Source: Planctomycetota bacterium
Lineage (GTDB): Bacteria; Planctomycetota; UBA1135; GCA-002686595
Length of the DNA stretch: 9,058 nt
NCBI GenBank assembly: GCA_029212955.1
Contig: JARGOW010000114.1
Coordinates: 1-9,058 of the forward strand
Direction: 5' to 3'
Position numbers and translations under genes: made by a program. A model generated the notes under the pieces. The model saw only the letters and a program-made list of their open reading frames with translations. It did no database searches and was not told the DNA's origin. Below are positions 7,565 through 9,058 of this stretch, in pieces; the stretch's first letter is position 1; every line of letters starts with the position of its first letter.

Positions 7565-9016
7565 CTAGTTTTGCTCCGCGTCGGTGGCCGGTCCCGCGTT
7601 CTGGGTTTCATCTTCGGGGGTCGGATCCCCGTCGGGGTCTTTGGACGAGGCGTCGGTTTCGGGCTTGTCTGCGCCCGATTCGTTGGCCTTGTCGGTATCG
7701 GGGGTCACGACGATTTCGGGAGCCGGCTCGCCCGGGTTTGCAATTTGCACCGCTTTGCCGTCCTCGAGTTCGCGGCCACCCACGATGACGACCTGATCGC
7801 CTTCCAGCAGGGTTTCGCCTTCGGCGGCCGTGACTTCCACATCGAGCTCACCGAGCAAACCCTCCACCACGTTGATGCGGCGAGCCTCCCCTTCGCGCAC
7901 CACGAAGATGTGGCGGCGGTCTCCCTCGCGCCGCAGGGCGCGCTTCTCCACAACCAGAGTGTCCGGGTGGCGTTCTGTGACAATGTGCAGGCGCACCATC
8001 ATGCCGGGCAGCAGTTGGGGGCGGTCGTCGCCGGCTTCGGGTTGCTGCAGGTCGATGGTGACTTTGATCGAGCCGCTATTGGCGTCGACGGTGGGGCTGA
8101 CCCGGCGCAGGGTTCCCGTATAAACCATGTCCCCGTAGGCCTCGGGTTCCACCCGGATGTTGAGTCCTTCGCCCTGGAGCGTGGCCGCTCTTTGGTAGAA
8201 GTGCAGCTCGTTTTGGGGGCGGCGTAGAATGGCGCGCAGGTGGTCAGGATCGGTGAGTAGGAAAACTCCAGCGCTGGGGCCCACGCTGGCTCCCAGGTTG
8301 ACCATGCGCTCGGCGATGACACCGTCGAAGGGGGCGCGAATGGAGAAGAAGCTGAGGGCGAGCTCCGCTTTTTCCACGGCGAGTTCCGCGCGGTCGATGA
8401 TCGCGCCCTGGTTTTCCAGATCCTGTTGCGCGCTTTCGTGGGTGAGTTTCGTGGCTTGCCAATCGCGGAAGGCTTGGTCCTTGGTCAGTTCCAGTTTTTC
8501 CAGGTCGCTGGAACTCACAAAGCCCGCGGCGGCATTGCGATCGAAGTCGCGCTTGCTTTGGGTGTGGGTGAGCTCCGCGCGCTTGGCGCGTTCCTCGGCT
8601 TCCCTCACCGCCAGGTTCAAACGGGGACCGTTGTTTTGTGCTTCCTGCAGGGCTAGGAGTGCGTCGTCCAGGGCCGCCTGGGATTCCCGGGGGTCCAGCA
8701 GGGCCAGAACTTGCCCGCTGGTGACCGTGTCGCCTTCATCTACCAAGAGGTCCACGATCGTTCCCGTGGTTTGGGGCAGGACCTGGATTTCCTTTTCGGA
8801 TTCGATGGCCCTGGTCACGGTCAGGGTTCGCACCATCTCCTTACGTAGAACGGGGGCGGTTCGCACACGGACCGGGGCTTCCTTTTTGATCTCGCCTTGC
8901 AAGCCGGGCTTGGGGCCGCTGGCGCTGGCTTCCTCTTGCTTCTTGCAGGCGCTGGTCAGGATGAGGAGCGAGCCCAGTACCACGGCGGGTAGGGGGCGGG
9001 GGAAGGATCGAGCCAT
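7565..9016 (-). CDS. RND periplasmic adaptor (membrane fusion protein) lipoprotein
   Basis: This 483-residue HlyD/AcrA-type adaptor would bridge the RND permeases and an outer-membrane channel. It begins with a lipoprotein signal: basic n-region (R3, R7), hydrophobic core 8-20, and TSAC with the acylated cysteine at C24. Two half-lipoyl motifs (about 72-108, including GTIVDLLVDEGDTV; about 222-256, including RAPFDGVIAERMVNLGASVG) flank an alpha-helical hairpin (about 109-220), which is the channel-docking coiled coil. A beta-barrel (about 258-346) and a membrane-proximal domain (about 350-426) follow. The last 57 residues (427-483) are a Pro/Asp/Glu/Ser/Thr-rich tail with no hydrophobic core, which is unusual for the family. 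ATG 9016 is chosen because the signal peptide starts there. No Shine-Dalgarno is visible (the upstream sequence is C-rich). The frame stays open to the window edge, but no ATG, GTG or TTG occurs in those 14 codons. It is the first gene of the operon within the window. Confidence 0.95.
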   Translation of the reverse strand: MARSFPRPLPAVVLGSLLILTSACKKQEEASASGPKPGLQGEIKKEAPVRVRTAPVLRKEMVRTLTVTRAIESEKEIQVLPQTTGTIVDLLVDEGDTVTSGQVLALLDPRESQAALDDALLALQEAQNNGPRLNLAVREAEERAKRAELTHTQSKRDFDRNAAAGFVSSSDLEKLELTKDQAFRDWQATKLTHESAQQDLENQGAIIDRAELAVEKAELALSFFSIRAPFDGVIAERMVNLGASVGPSAGVFLLTDPDHLRAILRRPQNELHFYQRAATLQGEGLNIRVEPEAYGDMVYTGTLRRVSPTVDANSGSIKVTIDLQQPEAGDDRPQLLPGMMVRLHIVTERHPDTLVVEKRALRREGDRRHIFVVREGEARRINVVEGLLGELDVEVTAAEGETLLEGDQVVIVGGRELEDGKAVQIANPGEPAPEIVVTPDTDKANESGADKPETDASSKDPDGDPTPEDETQNAGPATDAEQN

Positions 9017-9058
9017 CGGTGGGGAGGGGGTGTGCGCTGGTCGCGCGAATGGGCGGTG

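Noticed and set aside
6473..8227. 584-codon open frame on the plus strand
   Set aside because: It lies antisense to the first permease and the adaptor, both of which show clear family motifs. The translation is rich in G, H, Q and R with no recognisable domain, as expected of a GC-rich shadow frame.
1..9058. CRISPR array, insertion sequence, tRNA/rRNA or phage genes
   Set aside because: No direct repeat arrays, terminal inverted repeats, transposase-like frames or RNA-gene motifs were seen. The window is almost fully explained by five genes.

Overview
The window looks like a GC-rich Gram-negative genome that decodes UGA as selenocysteine. The evidence is a lipoprotein adaptor plus inner-membrane RND permeases (an envelope-spanning efflux system), a multihaem c-type cytochrome end, and a small Rdx/SelW-type selenoprotein with its own bacterial SECIS-like hairpin. 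The lineage cannot be fixed from this sequence; a selenium-using anaerobe or facultative bacterium of a deltaproteobacterial or related phylum would fit, but that is inference.

Layout. The left edge (3-185, + strand) holds the last 60 codons of a multihaem cytochrome with three CXXCH motifs. It converges on everything else, which lies on the minus strand. Reading the minus strand from right to left: a periplasmic adaptor lipoprotein (9016-7565), a first RND permease (7561-4028), a second RND permease (4026-499), and a selenoprotein W-like gene (475-257). A Rho-independent terminator (235-201) follows. The intergenic gaps are 3 nt, 1 nt and 23 nt, and I see no internal terminator, so the four genes are very probably one transcript. 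Its promoter lies beyond the right edge.

Function. One adaptor followed by two non-identical RND permeases resembles the MdtABC plan, in which two permeases form a mixed trimer with one adaptor. No outer-membrane TolC-type channel is encoded here. Both permeases are about 1175 residues, longer than the usual 1020-1050, and both carry extra hydrophobic segments in the central linker between TM6 and TM7, three of them in the second permease.

The main discovery is the selenoprotein gene. Conventional gene calling splits it at an in-frame TGA. Reading the TGA as Sec gives a 72-residue Rdx-family protein with a C-A-A-U redox motif, and a perfect 7-bp hairpin begins 14 nt after the TGA. Its position as the last gene of an RND efflux operon is unexpected and may point to a link between efflux and thiol/selenol redox chemistry, although that link is inference.
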